Shown here: positions 47,777-56,254 of the stretch, piece by piece
Numbering within the stretch: the first letter of the stretch is position 1
Layout: each line of letters begins with the position of its first letter
DNA from: JAEXOD01 sp963667875
GTDB taxonomy: Bacteria > Bacteroidota > Ignavibacteria > Ignavibacteriales > Melioribacteraceae
DNA: 64,000 nucleotides
NCBI GenBank assembly: GCA_963667875.2
Contig: CAXXGC010000013.1
Location: 124,001 to 188,000 of the forward strand
Direction of reading: 5' to 3'
Program-made: the position numbers and the translations under genes
The notes under the pieces: model-generated
Databases searched by the model: none
What the model was told of the DNA's origin: nothing
The model's input: only the letters and a program-made list of their open reading frames with translations

Positions 47777-48625
47777 TCACTTTAAAATTATCATTTTCTT
47801 TACTGTTGAAACATTTCCAACATTAAGTTTATAAAAATAAGCACCTGAAGATACTCTTTGTCCATCATTTGTAGTCCCATTCCAAGATACTTGGTGATTT
47901 CCCTTACTTAAGCTTTCATTAAGTAAAGTTTTAACTAATTCACCATTAATATTATAAATGTCAATAGAAACGTTCTCTGACTCATTTATTGAAAATTCAA
48001 TTTTGGTGGAAGGATTAAAAGGATTTGGATAATTTTGCTTCAGTTCAAATTTAATCTGCGTTTTTTTATCGCTTGCAACAGAAGTATTTACCCCTGTATT
48101 ATAAACAAATAAATTACTGCTTGTAAAGTTAGGATAATCGTATTTAACAACAAGGCACTCCAAAACTCCATCATTATCAACATCCCAAATTGATGGAATA
48201 TCATAATAAAAAGAAGTTTCATTTTTTTCGAGCAAAATGTTATTATTTGTAATGTCAATTATCTTAAAACCTTGTCTATAAGGGGTTGCGGTTCCATACG
48301 AAGATAACACATAAAACTCCGTAATGCCATCACCGGTTAAATCGGTTTGTAATGAATAAATTAAGTATCCGGCGTTTTTTTCGGCTTGAGTGAATGTATA
48401 AGTATATTTTGGTGTTGTATTATAAACGGATTCCATAATTTGGAAAGTGTTTACATCTATAGAATACATCCTATTAACCCATTTGTCGCCTGAGATTTCA
48501 AAATTTATCCATCCGGATACAAAAGCTCCCGAGATTGAAGGACTTGACCATTCCGTTTGCCATTGAGCGAAACTATTATTAGAAAATAAACAGATTAAAG
48601 ATAAAATCAGGTAAATCTTTTTCAT
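47777..48625 (-). CDS. Secreted protein with T9SS type A sorting domain
   Basis: The 282-residue product has a signal peptide (ending SFAQ, residue 21) and a middle region of about 170 residues with LTGDGITEFYVLSS and DVDNDGVLECLVVKYDY. These two sites resemble FG-GAP Ca2+ loops in a small beta-sheet domain. The last 85 residues are a clear T9SS sorting domain (KQNYPNPFNPSTKI, GELVKTLLNESL, VSSGAYFYKLNVG). No catalytic motif is visible. It is the first gene of the operon, separated from the upstream minus-strand gene by a hairpin, and could be a surface product that the operon enzymes modify or simply a neighbour. A GGGGAT site is close to the ATG. Confidence 0.8.
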   Translation of the reverse strand: MKKIYLILSLICLFSNNSFAQWQTEWSSPSISGAFVSGWINFEISGDKWVNRMYSIDVNTFQIMESVYNTTPKYTYTFTQAEKNAGYLIYSLQTDLTGDGITEFYVLSSYGTATPYRQGFKIIDITNNNILLEKNETSFYYDIPSIWDVDNDGVLECLVVKYDYPNFTSSNLFVYNTGVNTSVASDKKTQIKFELKQNYPNPFNPSTKIEFSINESENVSIDIYNINGELVKTLLNESLSKGNHQVSWNGTTNDGQRVSSGAYFYKLNVGNVSTVKKMIILK

Positions 48626-48670
48626 ACATCCCCTTAGTTTGTGTTTATATAAAAATAGTAAAATATTTAG

Positions 48671-48698
48671 AATAATCGGGAATTACTTCCCGATTATT
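48671..48698 (-). terminator. Hairpin between two minus-strand transcripts
   Basis: A twelve-base perfect stem AATAATCGGGAA/TTCCCGATTATT with a TTAC loop lies just downstream of the small secreted protein gene. The following tract on the minus strand is only moderately T-rich, so some readthrough into the operon below is possible. Confidence 0.65.
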
Positions 48699-48709
48699 TA
48701 GCGAAATGA

Positions 48710-49207
48710 TTAATTTTTTACAGATTTGTTTCTGCCATGGCTCCATTTTGGAAAACCATATTTGTCGCGCAACGAAAATTCTTTGTTCCCTTTAGTAATT
48801 TTAGATGCTATAAAGAATGTATCATTTTCTGTAATAACTTTTGAACCAAATACTTCCAATTTATCACCCTTATTAATATCTAAATTAATCTCATCTAAAA
48901 ACCAGGTAGGTCCAACATGTACAGCAACTTTAGAGTTCCCCGTATTTAAGGTAATATGTAATCCACCTCTATTCATATTTCTTTTTACAACTTCAAAATC
49001 TTCCATTGTTCCTTTTAAAGTTTCCTCGGTTTTAAGGTCGTAACCAACATTATTATTGTTGTATTGACACATTCCTTTTTGTTTATTATGTTTTCCACCA
49101 TGACGATAGTTGTTTCCACAGCAGTTACCGTTTTGGGCATTTATATCAGTTAAAAAGCAAAAGGAAACAAAAAGAACTATTATTGTTATTTGATTTAACA
49201 GTTTCAT
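48710..49207 (-). CDS. Small exported protein of unknown function
   Basis: With the start at ATG 49207 (GGAG six bases upstream) the product is 165 residues. It has a signal peptide (ending INAQ), a short His/Asn/Cys-rich stretch (NGNCCGNNYRHGGKH) and then a compact beta-rich domain: ETLKGTMEDFEVV, GGLHITLNTGNSKVAVHVGPTWFLDE and GDKLEVFGSKV, ending in LRDKYGFPKW. The repeated strand pattern looks like a small OB-fold. I have seen comparable GxHxxL...VHLGP...LRD.G.P.W patterns in uncharacterised periplasmic proteins of redox or metal loci, but cannot name a family. The His/Cys stretch could bind a metal. The upstream region has an unusual TGTCGA/TCGACA repeat. Confidence 0.7.
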   Translation of the reverse strand: MKLLNQITIIVLFVSFCFLTDINAQNGNCCGNNYRHGGKHNKQKGMCQYNNNNVGYDLKTEETLKGTMEDFEVVKRNMNRGGLHITLNTGNSKVAVHVGPTWFLDEINLDINKGDKLEVFGSKVITENDTFFIASKITKGNKEFSLRDKYGFPKWSHGRNKSVKN

Positions 49208-49213
49208 AAGATA

Positions 49214-49217
49214 CTCC
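49214..49217 (-). promoter_or_regulatory. Shine-Dalgarno site deciding the start at 49207
   Basis: GGAG with six-base spacing precedes ATG at 49207. An upstream in-frame ATG at 49219 overlaps the site and is not favoured. Confidence 0.7.
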
Positions 49218-49312
49218 ATTTTTTTTGAATTGTTTTACCATTCTTATACAATCGGTATGCCAATCAAAAAATATTAACATTTTGAAGAAAACAAACCAAT
49301 TAATTACTTTTA

Positions 49313-49340
49313 TCGACAAAAATGTCGAAATGTTCGACAT
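49313..49340. promoter_or_regulatory. Candidate operator: alternating TCGACA/TGTCGA half-sites
   Basis: Three six-base half-sites occur in 28 bases: TCGACA at 49313-49318, TGTCGA at 49323-49328 and TCGACA at 49335-49340 (counted to the T of the arm). The second pair forms a perfect eight-base inverted repeat ATGTCGAA-ATG-TTCGACAT at 49322-49340. The site lies between two divergent small genes and is GC-richer than its surroundings. A dimeric repressor or activator site is the simplest explanation. The regulator is unknown. Confidence 0.5.
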
Positions 49341-49424
49341 AAAGCAGGTAAATATTAAAAAAATATTATAAATAGATTCATTTTGATCGTTTTATTTTGG
49401 CTTATTTTTTGTTATATATATGTT

Positions 49425-49769
49425 ATGAAAATTATATATTATATATTATCAACTATTATTGTTTTAACTTTTCCATACAAAATAAGATGTATGGATTTCC
49501 AAAACGATTCTACAATAACAAAAACTATTCAAAAAGATAGTATTAAGTGTTGTTTTAAAGGTAAAAGATTTATAGATCTTAATGGTGACGGAATTAATGA
49601 TTTTGCACCGGATAAAGATGGTGATGGTATTCCTAATAGTCTTGACCCTGATTTTAAGCCCAAATTAAAAAATGATGCCCATCATAAAAAATTTGATCAA
49701 CAAGATAGTTTAAGAATAAAGAAGCGATTTATGAATAAATTGCGTTTCAGACATAGATGGCGCAGATAA
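49425..49769 (+). CDS. Small secreted protein with Ca2+-binding-type loops
   Basis: From ATG 49425 the product is 114 residues; a TTG at 49383 is also in frame but adds only an extra hydrophobic stretch. It has a signal segment (MKIIYYILSTIIVLTF). A pair of Asp-rich loops follows (DLNGDGINDFAPDKDGDGIP, then NSLDPDF), typical of thrombospondin type 3 or EF-hand-like sites, and the tail is strongly basic (KKRFMNKLRFRHRWRR). The combination of acidic Ca2+ loops and an Arg/Lys tail is unusual in so small a protein. Its function is unknown. It is divergent from the small exported protein gene and shares the TGTCGA repeat region with it. Confidence 0.65.
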   Translation: MKIIYYILSTIIVLTFPYKIRCMDFQNDSTITKTIQKDSIKCCFKGKRFIDLNGDGINDFAPDKDGDGIPNSLDPDFKPKLKNDAHHKKFDQQDSLRIKKRFMNKLRFRHRWRR

Positions 49770-49894
49770 ATAATACTCATTTTTTTTTAATTTAATTCTA
49801 AAATATTTTTGCAATTTAAAAAAATATATAAAAAATGACTTATAAATTATATAAATTTTAGTTATCTTTAAATTTACATAATTTTAATATTGCC

Positions 49895-51523
49895 ATGGAT
49901 TTCCAAAAAAAAGTTAAGTACGTTTTTGTTACAGGTGGGGTTGTTTCATCTTTGGGAAAGGGAATTACTGCTTCTTCATTAGGTTTATTGTTAAAACAAC
50001 GCGGCTATAGTGTAACTATCCAAAAATTTGATCCGTATATTAATGTTGATCCGGGAACAATGAATCCTTTTCAGCATGGAGAGGTTTTTGTAACCGATGA
50101 TGGAGCTGAAACTGATCTTGATTTAGGTCATTATGAAAGATTTCTTGATACGAATATGTCAAGGGCAAATAATACAACAACCGGTCAAGTTTATGATGAA
50201 GTTATACAGCGCGAAAGGCGAGGCGATTATCTTGGTGCGACTGTACAAGTTATTCCGCATATAACCGATGAAATAAAAAAACGGATGAAACATTTAGGTG
50301 AATCGGGTTTATATGATATTATTATAACTGAAATAGGCGGAACAGTAGGCGATATTGAAAGTTTGCCATTTATGGAATCAATTCGTCAATTGATGTCCGA
50401 TTTAGGCAGAAAAAACGCCATTAGCATTCATGTTACTCTTGTTCCTTATATTTCATCCGCCGGCGAAATGAAAACAAAACCAACTCAGCATAGTGTTAAA
50501 AATTTGTTAGAGTTAGGAATACAGCCTCATATATTAGCTTGCAGAAGCGAACATGAACTTGATGATGATATAAAATCAAAAATAGCTTCATTTTGTAATG
50601 TTCATAAAAAAGCCGTGATATCTGTTTATGATTGCGGAACAATATACGAAGTACCTCTGGTTTTATTAAAACAAAAATTCGATAGACTTGTATTAAAATT
50701 TTTACATTTACCTGATATTAATATTAAAATTGATGCTTGGACAAAATTTGTAGATCGAATTAAAAATCCAAAGGGTACGGTTAATATAGCTGTTTGCGGT
50801 AAATATACCGAAGTTCAGGATGCTTATAAGAGTATTTCGGAAGCCTTTGTTCATGCTGGTGCAGAAAATGTTGTAAAAGTAAAATGCGAATACGTCCGCG
50901 CCGAAGATTTAACAGCTAAGAATGTTAATGAAAAACTTAAAGACTATGCCGGTATTTTAATACCAGGCGGTTTTGGTAACAGAGGTATTGAAGGAAAAAT
51001 TATAGCAATAAATTATGCAAGAATAAATAAAGTTCCTTTTTTTGGTATTTGTTTAGGAATGCAGCTTGCTGCAGTTGAATTTGCACGCAATGTTTGCGGA
51101 ATTAAAAACGCTAACAGTTCTGAATTTGTCAAAAACAATTTTAGTGTTATTGATTTAATGAATGAACAGAAGAAGGTTAAAGGTAAGGGCGGCACAATGC
51201 GTTTAGGTGCTTATAAATGTAAATTAAAAAAAGATTCAATCGCTTATACAGCTTATGATATTGACGAAATTTCAGAACGTCATAGGCATAGATATGAATT
51301 TAATAATAAATTTAGAGAAGTTTTTGAAAATAATGGAATAGTAATTTCAGGGGTTTCACCCGATAATACTTTAGTTGAAATTATTGAGTTGAAGGATCAT
51401 CCTTGGTTTTTAGGATGTCAGTTTCATCCTGAACTTAAATCCAGAGCTACTAAGGCTCATCCATTATTTAGGGAATTTGTAAAAGCCGCACTCAATTATT
51501 CACATGGGAAAAATTTATCTTGA
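49895..51523 (+). CDS. pyrG: CTP synthase
   Basis: The 542-residue enzyme has the expected synthetase domain, with YVFVTGGVVSSLGKGITASSL at the N-terminus, QKFDPYINVDPGTMNPFQHGEV and EIGGTVGDIESLPF. The C-terminal glutamine amidotransferase domain has the nucleophile Cys386 in GICLGMQ, and QFHPELKS is present near the end. It converts UTP, ATP and glutamine to CTP. The gene is the first of a plus-strand series of growth genes. Its stop overlaps the TTG start of the following TPR gene. Confidence 0.97.
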   Translation: MDFQKKVKYVFVTGGVVSSLGKGITASSLGLLLKQRGYSVTIQKFDPYINVDPGTMNPFQHGEVFVTDDGAETDLDLGHYERFLDTNMSRANNTTTGQVYDEVIQRERRGDYLGATVQVIPHITDEIKKRMKHLGESGLYDIIITEIGGTVGDIESLPFMESIRQLMSDLGRKNAISIHVTLVPYISSAGEMKTKPTQHSVKNLLELGIQPHILACRSEHELDDDIKSKIASFCNVHKKAVISVYDCGTIYEVPLVLLKQKFDRLVLKFLHLPDINIKIDAWTKFVDRIKNPKGTVNIAVCGKYTEVQDAYKSISEAFVHAGAENVVKVKCEYVRAEDLTAKNVNEKLKDYAGILIPGGFGNRGIEGKIIAINYARINKVPFFGICLGMQLAAVEFARNVCGIKNANSSEFVKNNFSVIDLMNEQKKVKGKGGTMRLGAYKCKLKKDSIAYTAYDIDEISERHRHRYEFNNKFREVFENNGIVISGVSPDNTLVEIIELKDHPWFLGCQFHPELKSRATKAHPLFREFVKAALNYSHGKNLS

Positions 51524-53014
51524 AAAAAATATTTGTTCTTTTGTTTTTTGTCTTCATAGCAAATAACATTTTATCTTTAGAAAAAGATAACCTGATAAAA
51601 AAGGGATTAGAATTATCTTTTAATTTTCAAATACAAGAATCGGAAAAGATATATAATAAAATTATTGAGGATTATCCAAATGATCCGGAAGGCTATTTAT
51701 ACATGTCACAAAATTATCTTTGGACCTATTTAGGAAACAAAGATGCCGGCGACTACGATGTTTTTTTTTAAATATTTAGATCTGAGTATTGAAAAACTTA
51801 ATAATAAACTAGCAAAAGCCGATAAAAAATATGAATTAAATTATTTACTTGGTAAAGCATTTATGTTTAAAGCTATGGCTTTATCAACAGCTGAAAAAAA
51901 TCTTGATGCATTTTGGGCTACAAAAAGTTCGATAGGTTATTTTGAAGATGTTTTAGAAGAAAATCCTAATTTCCATGATGCTAATTTAGGAATTGGTGTT
52001 TTTCAGTATGCATTAGGATTTGTACCATCTGTATTTAAATGGGCACTAAATTTAACAGGATTAACAGCTGATCAAAATAAAGGTTTTCATAATATAAAAA
52101 TTGCCTTAAAAAATGGAACTGATTCAAAAACTGAGGCTTCATTTCATTTAGGTAAAATCTATTCCGATTACTTTGCTGAATATGATAGTTCAACTATTAA
52201 TCTATATAATATCATTAATAAATATCCTAAAAATACATTGTTTTTATACCAATGTGCTATAACTCATTTGTTAAATAGAGACTTACAAAACGCCGAGAAA
52301 TTATTAAATAGAGTTATTTCATTAAATAATAAAAATTTTAAACAAACAACAGCTTTTGCTTACTTTTTAAAAGGTGATATTTACTTTAGAAAAAACAACT
52401 ATGAAAAAGCTATTGAATATTATAATAAATTTACTCAATTAACCAGAACAACAGATTATTTGGGAATTGCTAGTTATCGATCGGCATTTTGTTATGAAAT
52501 GTTGGGGAAAAAAGATGAATCTGTAAAATGTCTATCCGGAATAAATTCGGGTAACGATGATATTCAAGAAGATATTTATGCTATGGAAGAGGGTAAAAAA
52601 GTAAAAAATTATGGCTGGAGTTTTGAAAGACTAAACTTATTAACAAATCAAAATAACCTTGAAGCCGCAAAATATGATTCTGTAATATCTAACTTAAAAA
52701 AACATCTAAGCAGCTATAAAGACGAGGATTCGAAATTTATTGGATATTTATATTTAGCTGAATCTTTTATACAAAAAAAAGAAATGGATGACGCAAACTA
52801 TTATTTAACAAAAGTTTATCCAAAAAAATTTGATAGAGAAAAATGGGGTATTCCATATTTTAATTATCTCAAAGCTTTATATTTTTATAAAATTAAAAAA
52901 ACAAATGATGCTGTTAAGTATATAAATCTTGCAGAAGATACTAACGAATATTCATTTAAAGAAAAATATCAGCCCTTAATTAATAACCTTAAACGTAAAT
53001 TAAAGATTGATTAA
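51520..53014 (+). pseudogene. TPR-repeat exported protein interrupted at a T9 homopolymer
   Basis: The first frame (TTG at 51520) gives a signal peptide and a helical start, then meets TAA at 51769-51771 directly after a run of nine T (51761-51769). Reading one base further on gives a continuous protein to 53014: the joint becomes YDVFFKYLDLSIEKL, and eight T would keep one frame. The joined product would be about 497 residues. It contains a TPR solenoid (GYLYMSQNYLW, LGIGVFQYALGFVPSV, YFLKGDIYFRKNNYEKAIEYY). A homopolymer of this length can slip in replication, transcription or sequencing. Transcriptional slippage at long A/T runs is known to rescue genes in AT-rich bacteria, so the gene may still make some full-length product. 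It lies between pyrG and purN. Confidence 0.8.
51761..51769 (+). repeat. T9 homopolymer at the frameshift site
   Basis: Nine T residues lie within a coding region. Eight would keep the reading frame of the TPR protein open. The tract is a candidate slippage site. Confidence 0.8.
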
Positions 53015-53078
53015 GATTATTTTTGTAGTTGATAATTAGTCATATTTTAAATACATTTTAAAACTGAATTAGTAAAAT

Positions 53079-53696
53079 ATGTTAAATATTGCAGTTTTTA
53101 TTTCAGGTAGAGGTTCTAATTTAGCTTCTATAATTGAATATTTTAGAATATATCCTGACAAAGTTGCAGTTAAGTTTGTAATTTCTAATAATGAAGATGC
53201 TTATGGCTTAGAAATAGCAAAAAAGGAAAATATTCCTGTGTTTATACTAAGCGCAGCTAAATCGGAAGTTGAAAATTCGTATTATTGTTTATCCGAAATA
53301 TTAACAGAGAATAAAGTTGATTTAATAGTTTTAGCGGGATTTTTAAAAAAAATTCCTGATAGTTTTATTGATAAATTTGAAAATAAAATTATTAATATTC
53401 ATCCTGCATTGCTTCCCTCATTTGGGGGGAAAGGTATGTACGGAATTAATGTACATCAAGCTGTATTTAATAAATCTGTTCAAGTATCCGGTGTAACTGT
53501 TCATTTTGTCAACAAAGTTTATGATGAGGGAATAATTATTGCTCAAAAAGCAGTAGATATTTCTAATGTTAATAATGCTGAGGAAGTAGCTTTAAGAGTT
53601 TTAAAGGTTGAACATGTAATATTACCTTACGTTATTCATAAATTTGCCGAACAAAAAATAATTATTAAAAATAATAGAGTTTATATTAATGAGTAA
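53079..53696 (+). CDS. purN: Phosphoribosylglycinamide formyltransferase
   Basis: The 205-residue protein is full length for PurN. It has the N-terminal FISGRGSNLASII motif, the catalytic NIHPALLPSF with Asn and His in the formyl-transfer site, and VHFVNKVYDEGIIIAQ carrying the catalytic Asp. It transfers the formyl group from 10-formyltetrahydrofolate to GAR in purine synthesis. The stop is three bases before the purH start, so the two form an operon. A start at 53079 is the only reasonable ATG. Confidence 0.95.
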   Translation: MLNIAVFISGRGSNLASIIEYFRIYPDKVAVKFVISNNEDAYGLEIAKKENIPVFILSAAKSEVENSYYCLSEILTENKVDLIVLAGFLKKIPDSFIDKFENKIINIHPALLPSFGGKGMYGINVHQAVFNKSVQVSGVTVHFVNKVYDEGIIIAQKAVDISNVNNAEEVALRVLKVEHVILPYVIHKFAEQKIIIKNNRVYINE

Positions 53697-53699
53697 ATT

Positions 53700-55220
53700 A
53701 TGAAATCGAACAAATATGCTTTAGTAAGTGTTTCCGATAAAGACAAAATTGTTGATTTTTGTAAAAAATTAAATGTCTTTGGCTATACAATTTTAGCTAC
53801 AGGGAAAACCGCTAAAATTTTGAATGATAATTCGGTAATATGTGTTGAAGTAAGTGACTATACAGGTTTTCCTGAAATATTTGATGGGAGAGTAAAAACA
53901 TTACAACCCAAAATATTTGGAGGAATTTTATTTAGACCCGATGAAGAAGAAGATATTAAACAAGCAGTTGAAAACAATATTAATCAAATTGATATTGTTT
54001 GTGTTAATTTATATCCTTTTCCACAGGTTGCATTACGAGAAGATATTGATTTAGATACAAAAGTTGAAAATATTGATATCGGCGGGCCAAGTTTAATAAG
54101 AGCCGCAGCAAAAAACTACAAATATGTTTCTGTTTTAACCAATCCTTCACAATACGATAATTTTATTTTGTTATTAGAAGAAGGGAAATTAGATATTACT
54201 GAAAAACAAAAACTTGCAGTTGCCGCATTTTCACATACCGCATATTACGATACTGTAATTTCTAATTATTTTGAAAAAGAATTTAAACTTGAAAAATCTG
54301 ATATTCGATTAAACTACAAGTTATATGAAGAACTCAGATATGGTGAAAACCCACATCAAAAAGCATATTATTATGGAAATTTTGATAATTATTTTGAATT
54401 TCTTCATGGTAAAGAGTTATCCTATAATAATATTGTTGATTTAAGTGCTGCTGTTGAATTAATAAGCGACATGGAAAAAACCTCATGTGCAATTATTAAA
54501 CATACAAATCCTTGTGGTGCCGCAATTGGAAATAATGTTTACGAAGCTTATGAAAGAGCTTTATCAACCGATCCGGTTTCATCATTTGGCGGCATTGTGG
54601 TTTTTAACGATAAAGTTGATTTATCAACTGCTAAAAAATTAAATGAAATATTCCTTGAAATTATTTGTGCGCCTGAATATGATGTTGAAGCATTAGAAGA
54701 ATTAAGGAAAAAGAAAAACAGAAGAATTATTAAGATTAAAAATATACAAAAAGCAGATCAACAAATTAAAAGTGTTATTGGCGGTTTATTAGTTCAAGAA
54801 TCTGACAAATCTGTATTTCCAAAAGAATCTTTAAAATTAGTTACTAATAAAAGATGCAGTGAATCGGAATATGAAGATTTGAAACTGGCTTGGGTAATAT
54901 GTAAACATGTTAAATCTAACACAATAATTTATGTAAAAGATAAAAAAGTAATAGGCGTTGGCGCTGGTCAAATGTCCAGAGTTGATTCCGCAAAAATTGC
55001 TGCTATTAAAGCAAAAGAACAAAATCATTCATTAGTAGGAGCTGTTGCCGCTTCAGACGCTTTTTTTCCATTTGCAGATGGATTGGAAGAAATAATAAGA
55101 AACGGAATTACAGCGGTTATTCAACCAGGTGGATCAGTTCGTGACAATGAAGTTATTGCGGCTGCCAATACTAGCGGAATTGCTATGTATTTTACCGGCG
55201 TTAGAAATTTTAAACATTAA
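53700..55220 (+). CDS. purH: Bifunctional AICAR transformylase / IMP cyclohydrolase
   Basis: The 506-residue product has the MGS-like IMP cyclohydrolase domain at the N-terminus (YALVSVSDKDKIVDF, ATGKTAKIL, GFPEIFDGRVKTL). The transformylase domain follows, with RYGENPHQKAYYY, the catalytic region IIKHTNPCGAA and SRVDSAKIAA. PGGSVRDNEVIAAAN and FTGVRNFKH end the protein. It carries out the last two steps to IMP. It follows purN by three bases and precedes mreB by eight, tying purine synthesis to the cell-shape genes in one transcript. Confidence 0.97.
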   Translation: MKSNKYALVSVSDKDKIVDFCKKLNVFGYTILATGKTAKILNDNSVICVEVSDYTGFPEIFDGRVKTLQPKIFGGILFRPDEEEDIKQAVENNINQIDIVCVNLYPFPQVALREDIDLDTKVENIDIGGPSLIRAAAKNYKYVSVLTNPSQYDNFILLLEEGKLDITEKQKLAVAAFSHTAYYDTVISNYFEKEFKLEKSDIRLNYKLYEELRYGENPHQKAYYYGNFDNYFEFLHGKELSYNNIVDLSAAVELISDMEKTSCAIIKHTNPCGAAIGNNVYEAYERALSTDPVSSFGGIVVFNDKVDLSTAKKLNEIFLEIICAPEYDVEALEELRKKKNRRIIKIKNIQKADQQIKSVIGGLLVQESDKSVFPKESLKLVTNKRCSESEYEDLKLAWVICKHVKSNTIIYVKDKKVIGVGAGQMSRVDSAKIAAIKAKEQNHSLVGAVAASDAFFPFADGLEEIIRNGITAVIQPGGSVRDNEVIAAANTSGIAMYFTGVRNFKH

Positions 55221-55228
55221 GAGGAATT

Positions 55229-56254
55229 ATGGGTTTTTTGAATATATTTTCGACAGATATTGCAATTGATTTAGGTACAGCTAATACTCTTGTTTATTTA
55301 AAAGGTAAAAATATCGTTCTAAATGAACCTTCTATTGTTGCATTTGAAAGATCAACAAAAAAAATTATTGCTATTGGTAATAAAGCTAAAGAAATGCAGG
55401 GACGTGAACATAAAGATATTCGTGTAGTTAGACCGATGAGAGATGGTGTTATTGCGGATTTTGAAATTGCTGAAGCAATGATAAAAGAGTTTATTCGTAA
55501 AGTGAGTGCCGGTTCATTTTCTACCCGTAGAATTGTGATTGCTGTACCAAGCGGTGTTACTGAAGTTGAAAAACGAGCTGTAAGAGACGCTGCCGAACAT
55601 GCAGGTGCCAAAGAAGTTCATTTAATTGCCGAGCCCATGGCAGCGGCAATTGGCGTAGGTTTGGATGTTGAAGCTCCAATAGGAAATATGATTATTGATA
55701 TTGGTGGTGGTACTACCGAAATTGCTGTAATTGCTTTATCAGGTATAGTTCACGAAGAATCAATTAGAATTGCCGGTGATGAGATGAATAACGCCATTAT
55801 GCAATTTTTTAAGAAAAATTATAACTTATTAATTGGTGAAAGAACAAGCGAAGTTATTAAATGTGAAGTTGGTTCTGCCGTTCCACTAAAAGAGGAAATA
55901 ACTATTCAAGTTAAAGGACGCGATTTAGTTGGGGGTATTCCTAAAACCGCTGAAGTAAGCAGTGTTGAAATTAGGGAAGCACTTCACGAAAATATTACGC
56001 AAATTGTTGAAGCAGTAAAAGCTACTTTAGAAAGGACCCCGCCGGAATTATCGGCTGATATTTTGGAAAGAGGTGTTATGCTTTCAGGTGGTGGTGCTTT
56101 GTTAAAAGGTTTAGATGAACGTATAAGAATGGAAACAAAATTACCGGTTCATGTAACTGATGATCCTTTAACTGCTGTTGTAAGAGGAACAGGAAAAGCT
56201 ATTGATAACATTAATAGATATTCAAAAGTATTTATTCGTAAACGTACTTATTGA
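55229..56254 (+). CDS. mreB: Rod-shape actin homologue MreB
   Basis: The 341-residue protein has the MreB opening (STDIAIDLGTANTLVYLKG), the phosphate loops IIDIGGGTTEIAVIAL and MLSGGGALLKGLDE, and EPMAAAIGVGLDV. It polymerises on ATP beneath the membrane and guides side-wall synthesis. It is followed immediately by mreC, mreD, pbp2 and rodA, the complete elongation module. The ribosome-binding site AGAGG is close to the ATG. Presence of the module suggests a rod-shaped or elongated cell. Confidence 0.97.
   Translation: MGFLNIFSTDIAIDLGTANTLVYLKGKNIVLNEPSIVAFERSTKKIIAIGNKAKEMQGREHKDIRVVRPMRDGVIADFEIAEAMIKEFIRKVSAGSFSTRRIVIAVPSGVTEVEKRAVRDAAEHAGAKEVHLIAEPMAAAIGVGLDVEAPIGNMIIDIGGGTTEIAVIALSGIVHEESIRIAGDEMNNAIMQFFKKNYNLLIGERTSEVIKCEVGSAVPLKEEITIQVKGRDLVGGIPKTAEVSSVEIREALHENITQIVEAVKATLERTPPELSADILERGVMLSGGGALLKGLDERIRMETKLPVHVTDDPLTAVVRGTGKAIDNINRYSKVFIRKRTY

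Noticed and set aside
47514..48625. A RiPP precursor peptide gene next to the PqqD-like gene
   Set aside because: No short frame with a leader/core layout, start and ribosome-binding site was found between or beside these genes; the neighbouring 282-residue T9SS protein is too large to call a precursor.
49146..49340. A 64-codon minus-strand frame upstream of the small exported protein
   Set aside because: It covers the operator-like repeat and part of the confirmed gene in another frame; no signal, motif or ribosome-binding site supports it.
51743..53014. A separate TPR gene starting at 51743
   Set aside because: The apparent start lies inside the upstream frame and the two parts join seamlessly at the T9 tract, so it is one gene with a shifted frame.
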